Of a stretch of 46,114 nt of DNA, positions 42,095 through 46,114 are shown piece after piece. The stretch is from contig JAAETM010000153.1 of assembly GCA_024228395.1 (NCBI GenBank), positions 1 to 46,114 of the forward strand, in the 5' to 3' direction. The notes under the pieces were generated by a model, which had not been told where the DNA came from, ran no database searches, and worked only from the letters and a program-made list of their open reading frames with translations. Positions within the stretch are counted from its first letter, which is position 1. Each line of letters starts with the position of its first letter. The translations under genes and the position numbers were made by a program. The DNA comes from a bacterium (GTDB lineage Bacteria > Planctomycetota > UBA1135 > GCA-002686595).

Positions 42095-42105
42095 ATCCAA
42101 TTGCC

Positions 42106-44601
42106 ATGAACTTGAGAAGCCTACTCCACTTCCCTGTTGCGGTCCTACTAAGCGCAACCTTCGCACTCGCCTCCCCCCAGGAAGGGGCGACCACCGATTC
42201 CCCTTACACCGTGCTCAACGCGCGTTTTGTAACTGGATCCAGCGCGCGCTTCCCAGTCAAGATCATCCAGGATCGGCTGGTGGTGACCTGCGACGTGTCG
42301 ACCCAAGCCCGCCGCCTGCCGGCGAACCTGTTCATCGACTTCGAGTCCCCTTCGACCCTGGAGCTGCACAACAAAGCCGCCCAAGGTTTGAAGTCGGAGA
42401 AGCAGGACGGCTCCACCATTCCGATCACCGTGCACCTGCCCGGTTTGGAATTCCAAGTGGAACGGCGCCAGATCGGCGATGACGAATACCTGGACCACTT
42501 CACCAAGTGGCACTCGATCGAACTGGGTGAGGTCGCGGTCATCGGCACCCTGGGCGGCAAGTTGCTAGCCGACTTCCACGTGACCTTCGACCTGGCTGCG
42601 GGTGAGGTCATTCTGGAGCCGCGCGCGGACCGGGATGCGGAAGGGGCCGCCCCCACCTTCGCGGCGAACACGACCGCACTTGAAATCAACGTCAAGGATG
42701 GACTGGTTTGGATGCCGGTCACCCTCGGCGAAGGAAAGAGTTCCATGACCGGTGCGATGGCACTCGGATCGGGGCGCTACGACTCGACCTTAGACGCGGA
42801 CCTGGCATCCCAACTGGGACACCACGCGGGCGACGTGGGTTTTGTGGGACTCGCTGATTTTGACCTGGGAGAATACCTGGCCCTGCGCCCCGCCGAAGTG
42901 CCCTTCGTGCACCCCGATGGAGCCTTGGGCGTCACCGGCCTCGGTCTATTGGAACACTTCCGGGTGGAGGTCGACCGCACCAACCGACGCGTGCTGCTCA
43001 CCCCCACCAAACCCTCTTCGTTTCCGGACTCCGACTTGGCTTTCTTCCGCGCCACCTGGGATGCGTGGGGTCCGCGCGAGGATGCGGAAGCCTTGGAAGC
43101 TTTCCTCGTAGAATACCCCGAAGAGCGCCTTTCCGCCGAGGCTTCCGAAGCCCTGCTGGAAACCCGTTTGATTCAAGGAGCCGGCCCCGAGCCCATACAA
43201 AAAGCCTTGGACTGGGCCAACGCCACCGCCCCCGAAGACCTGCGCGCCACGGCCGCCCTGGAGTGGATGGAAAGCTGCTCGGCGTTCGGTTACCCCGAAT
43301 ACCTGATCCTTGCCGGCGAGCTGGGCATCAAGTCTGGACGCGACGATCGCTACCCCAATGCGGTGCACGAACTGCACGCCAAGGTGGGCGAAACCCAACT
43401 GGAGCTAGGCCAGGGCACCGCGGCTTGGAAACACCTCTTGTCCGCAGCCTTTGGCATCCCCGAGGATGGCCGCGTGAACCTGGGACTGGGTCGCTACTAC
43501 GAAAGTCAAGCCGAGGACCTGGCCGCCGCCGGTGACAACGCGCGCGCCCTGGGCCGCTACCGGCGCGCCTTCTCGCGCTTCATTCAAGCCTCGATCAAAG
43601 CCGACAGCGGCCCTGCCGCCATCGAAGCCTTGGAGCGCGTGCAAGCCAAAATGAGCGCTGCCGGCAGCACGCAAGCCAGCTTCTCCGTGGACCTGGTCGA
43701 ACGCATGATCGCTGGCAAGGTGCGCAACTTCGGCGCGGCCACCAAGTTCAAGGCCACCCCAGAAAACTCGGGGCATAAGGTCGTGCTGGTGGAGTTCTTC
43801 ACCAACGCTTTCTACGGCACGGAGGAACGTGGCGGCGCCATCGGTGGCGCGCTGGCCCAAGAGGGTCTCATGCAGCACTTCACCGAAGAGCATGTGGCCT
43901 TCCTTTCCTATCACCTGCCGATCCCGGCCCTGGACCCGCTCACCAACGAGCTCTCGATCACCCGCGCGGAGGAGCTGGGTGTCTCCGCTCCCAACGCTCA
44001 GGTCATCGATGCCGTGGGTGGACAGCCCGGCGCTGGCAAGTGGCGCGACGCGGAGAAGATCTACGACCGCACGCGCAAGGCGATCCGCGATCGGCTCACC
44101 TCCGAGTCCGCCGATGAATTCGAGCTCGACCTCACCGTCGAATACCTGCCCCCCACCGAAGAGAACCCCCAGGGCAGCGTCTCCGGTTGGGTCGCCCTGG
44201 ATGGACCCGAGTACATGGACCTGCACGTGCACTGCGTGCTCGCCGAACGCGCCGTATTGTTCCCCGGAGCCAGCGGGGTCGTCGTGCACCGCATGGTGGC
44301 CCGTGCGGAACTGATGGCTGAACACTCGGGCGACCAACATGGTGCGCTCTGGGAACCCGACGGCGGCTCGATGGAGATCACCTTCGACAAAGGCCTGCAC
44401 CAGGTGCAAGCGGACAACGAAGCGTGCCTGGATCGATTGATGGATGAAGGCGCCGGCACCGTGCGCAAACTTTCCATGCGACTCGATCCGAGGCAACTGG
44501 TTGCGGTCGCGTTCGTGCGCGACGACGCCACAGGTGAGGTCATGCAAGCGGTCCTGGTCGAACCCGACGGACTTCAAGAACTACGCGAGCAAAGCGAATA
44601 G
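42106..44601 (+). CDS. Large secreted protein with degenerate retropepsin- and thioredoxin-like domains
   Basis: The 831-residue product has a signal peptide (LLHFPVAVLLSATFALA). Two successive regions (about 25-175 and 185-305) resemble retropepsin-like beta-barrels, each ending with 'G.LG..LL..F.V..D....V.L' (IGTLGGKLLADFHVTFDL; VTGLGLLEHFRVEVDRTNR), but neither has the catalytic D-T/S-G. A helical TPR-like segment follows (about 320-545). Residues about 555-665 look like a thioredoxin-like domain related to planctomycete proteins with FTGAECPPC..; here the site reads EFFTNAFYGTEERGGA, so the CxxC is gone. A beta-rich end completes it. A binding or scaffolding role is inferred. The ATG at 42106 is chosen for the signal peptide. 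Confidence 0.7.
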   Translation: MNLRSLLHFPVAVLLSATFALASPQEGATTDSPYTVLNARFVTGSSARFPVKIIQDRLVVTCDVSTQARRLPANLFIDFESPSTLELHNKAAQGLKSEKQDGSTIPITVHLPGLEFQVERRQIGDDEYLDHFTKWHSIELGEVAVIGTLGGKLLADFHVTFDLAAGEVILEPRADRDAEGAAPTFAANTTALEINVKDGLVWMPVTLGEGKSSMTGAMALGSGRYDSTLDADLASQLGHHAGDVGFVGLADFDLGEYLALRPAEVPFVHPDGALGVTGLGLLEHFRVEVDRTNRRVLLTPTKPSSFPDSDLAFFRATWDAWGPREDAEALEAFLVEYPEERLSAEASEALLETRLIQGAGPEPIQKALDWANATAPEDLRATAALEWMESCSAFGYPEYLILAGELGIKSGRDDRYPNAVHELHAKVGETQLELGQGTAAWKHLLSAAFGIPEDGRVNLGLGRYYESQAEDLAAAGDNARALGRYRRAFSRFIQASIKADSGPAAIEALERVQAKMSAAGSTQASFSVDLVERMIAGKVRNFGAATKFKATPENSGHKVVLVEFFTNAFYGTEERGGAIGGALAQEGLMQHFTEEHVAFLSYHLPIPALDPLTNELSITRAEELGVSAPNAQVIDAVGGQPGAGKWRDAEKIYDRTRKAIRDRLTSESADEFELDLTVEYLPPTEENPQGSVSGWVALDGPEYMDLHVHCVLAERAVLFPGASGVVVHRMVARAELMAEHSGDQHGALWEPDGGSMEITFDKGLHQVQADNEACLDRLMDEGAGTVRKLSMRLDPRQLVAVAFVRDDATGEVMQAVLVEPDGLQELREQSE

Positions 44602-44620
44602 CCCCCAGCCCACTCGAAGC

Positions 44621-46114
44621 GTGAACAAAGAACAGAATAGCGAACTTCGCGGGCACCTAGGCTCGCTCACCGAACGTGGCATCCAGGAACTGCGCGGCGT
44701 ACGCATGTGCCGGGCCCTGGCGCCCGCCATGCCCCGCGCCCTGTTGCTCTTGTGGGTCATCCCGCTGGCGCTGCTGACAACATACGTGATCACCTACTCC
44801 GAGGCCCTGCCGGGTCCCGTGGTTGCGGTCCTTTTGACCTTGATCATTCCCGCCCTATGGCTGGGTGGCGTGGCGGCGCGTGCCGCCTTGCGGCCGCTCC
44901 CCGCGACCGCTCCCCTGGCGGCTGTCGACGATCACCTGGGCCTTGAAGATCGCCTCGGAACCGCCTCCGAGTTCTTGAGGAACGATCAGCGCTCCACCTT
45001 CGAGGAAGCGGCGGTGGAGGACGGACTCGACGCCGCCCGCAAGGCGACCGAGACCCAATGGTCCCTGCCGCGCGTGCAATGGAAACCCGGCCATGAAGCC
45101 TGGCCCCACGCCCTCGCATCCCTGGCTTTCCTAATCCTCGGCGTCCTGGTCGTGAACCCGATCCCCGAAATGCCGCCCTCCTCCTCAGGGACGAGTGAAA
45201 ACACGGTGGTCGCGGGCCTCGAGCAAACCCCCAGTCCCAAGGACGCCCAGGCCAGCGGCAAGGAAGAGCTGCCGCCCCTGCCCGCGCCCGAGAAGGAACC
45301 CACCAAGAAACAGGACAGCGCTCCCGCCAAGGAAAAGAACAAAGCGGGCAAGCTCTCCAAAGAGACCAAACCCTCCGAGGGCAAAACCGGCTCCGGCAAG
45401 AGCTCCGACGCGCAAAGCCAAACCGCCGCCTCCGAATCCCGCGGCGCGCCCTCCGGTCAAACCCCGGCGCCGCCCAAGGGCGATCCGAAAAAACCGCTCG
45501 AGTCCAAGCCGCCCAAAAAGAAAAATGCCGCCGAGGACAAACCTAGACCGCCTAAGAACGATGAGGACCAGGGCGGCTCCACCGCCGGTCGCGGATCCGC
45601 CAAGGGGTCCAACCGCAACACGACCACCTCGAAGTGGTCGAGCAAGGACCAGGTCACAACCCCCGACGAACAAGAGATCGAAGAGGACGAGGACACCGAG
45701 GACGAAGAGGAAGAGCAGGAGAACCGGGGCGGCATGCAGCCCAACCTGCGCGACCGCCGTCCCCCGGTGAGCCGCGACCTGCGCATCGGTTTCGGCAACC
45801 AGCCCAACCCCGACGCCAACGGACGCGGTGGACCCAGCGAGGCTAAAAAGTCCCGCGGCACGGCGTCGCTCGTGCTCGGCGTACCGATCCCCGACCGCAT
45901 CAAAGGCCAACCCAACCCGGGCCCCACGCGCATCACCCAGGAACGTATCGAACCCAGCCCCGAAGACCCCAAACCCGATACAGCACGTGCGCAAAACACG
46001 CGCGGCAAGGCGGTGGGCAACGTGGTCAAGGCGCTGCCGCCCGGCGCGGATAGAACCGACGAATCGGGGGGCAACTTGGCCCCCTGGATGTCGCGCCTGG
46101 TTCGCAACTACTTC
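44621..46114 (+). CDS. DUF4175-like membrane protein, C-terminus beyond window
   Basis: The frame is open for 498 codons to the window edge. GTG at 44621 is the first usable start, 19 bases after the previous stop. Two hydrophobic segments near the N-terminus (about 43-62 and 66-87, and another about 168-184) flank a cytosolic or periplasmic loop with HLGLEDRLGTASEFL, a motif like that of large DUF4175-type proteins next to MoxR/BatA genes. From about residue 190 the sequence is low-complexity: Lys/Pro/Glu/Ser-rich, with an acidic run (IEEDEDTEDEEEEQE), then Pro/Arg-rich. The family call is tentative. Confidence 0.5.
   Translation, partial: MNKEQNSELRGHLGSLTERGIQELRGVRMCRALAPAMPRALLLLWVIPLALLTTYVITYSEALPGPVVAVLLTLIIPALWLGGVAARAALRPLPATAPLAAVDDHLGLEDRLGTASEFLRNDQRSTFEEAAVEDGLDAARKATETQWSLPRVQWKPGHEAWPHALASLAFLILGVLVVNPIPEMPPSSSGTSENTVVAGLEQTPSPKDAQASGKEELPPLPAPEKEPTKKQDSAPAKEKNKAGKLSKETKPSEGKTGSGKSSDAQSQTAASESRGAPSGQTPAPPKGDPKKPLESKPPKKKNAAEDKPRPPKNDEDQGGSTAGRGSAKGSNRNTTTSKWSSKDQVTTPDEQEIEEDEDTEDEEEEQENRGGMQPNLRDRRPPVSRDLRIGFGNQPNPDANGRGGPSEAKKSRGTASLVLGVPIPDRIKGQPNPGPTRITQERIEPSPEDPKPDTARAQNTRGKAVGNVVKALPPGADRTDESGGNLAPWMSRLVRNYF

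Noticed and set aside
40714..42096. Minus-strand ORF of 460 codons opposite the secreted protein
   Set aside because: It spans a terminator and a promoter and is Gly/His-rich with no domain; the plus frame has a signal peptide and calcium loops.
43405..44577. Minus-strand ORF of 390 codons
   Set aside because: Antisense to the large secreted protein, with no motif; codon bias fits the plus frame.
45185..45994. Minus-strand Gly/Phe/Leu-rich ORF resembling a membrane protein
   Set aside because: Its hydrophobicity arises from the complement of the Lys/Pro/Glu-rich tail of the plus-strand gene.

Overview
The window reads as GC-rich chromosomal DNA of a Gram-negative bacterium, most probably a planctomycete. 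This is inferred from the Ser/Thr kinase with its short N-terminal helical domain, the large secreted proteins built from TPR, retropepsin-like and thioredoxin-like parts, lipoproteins, and a type II secretion/type IV pilus-like operon with oversized pseudopilins. No rRNA, tRNA, CRISPR array or intact insertion sequence was seen.

Positions 1-23820 are almost entirely minus strand. A long, tightly packed run starts with an FHA-domain membrane protein (23820) and continues with a PilM-PilN fusion, a PilO/GspM-like protein, a TPR protein with a GspC-like start, and pseudopilins in the order G-H-K-J-I. It ends with a secreted zinc-finger protein and a parvulin lipoprotein. Several junctions overlap by 1-4 bases. 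The pseudopilins are unusual: the GspH-like and giant GspK-like (1688 aa) proteins carry LamG-like domains, and a short repeated module recurs in GspK and GspJ. ScpB, a PpiD-like foldase, an ECF sigma/anti-sigma pair and a truncated secretin-like gene lie downstream.

Positions 24114-33455 hold mixed genes: rsmE, radC, a double YkgJ-type cysteine-cluster protein, a Ser/Thr kinase, a lone Clp-D2 AAA+ ATPase, a radical SAM enzyme with unusual composition, a zinc-ribbon HExxH membrane protein, a methyltransferase and an SGNH-like protein. Between radC and the YkgJ gene lies a plus-strand sequence with several perfect hairpins and its own terminator, probably an undescribed non-coding RNA.

Positions 33624-39249 form a carrier-protein biosynthetic cluster: an AMP-forming ligase facing asnB, a free acyl carrier protein, a NadE-like amide synthetase and a left-handed beta-helix acyltransferase. 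A palindrome sits in the shared promoter region. A decayed gene follows.

Positions 40080-46114 encode exported proteins: an MsrB lipoprotein; a secreted protein whose frame continues 39 codons past a UGA that is followed by a SECIS-like hairpin (candidate selenoprotein); a large secreted protein with degenerate retropepsin-like and thioredoxin-like domains; and a membrane protein running off the window.
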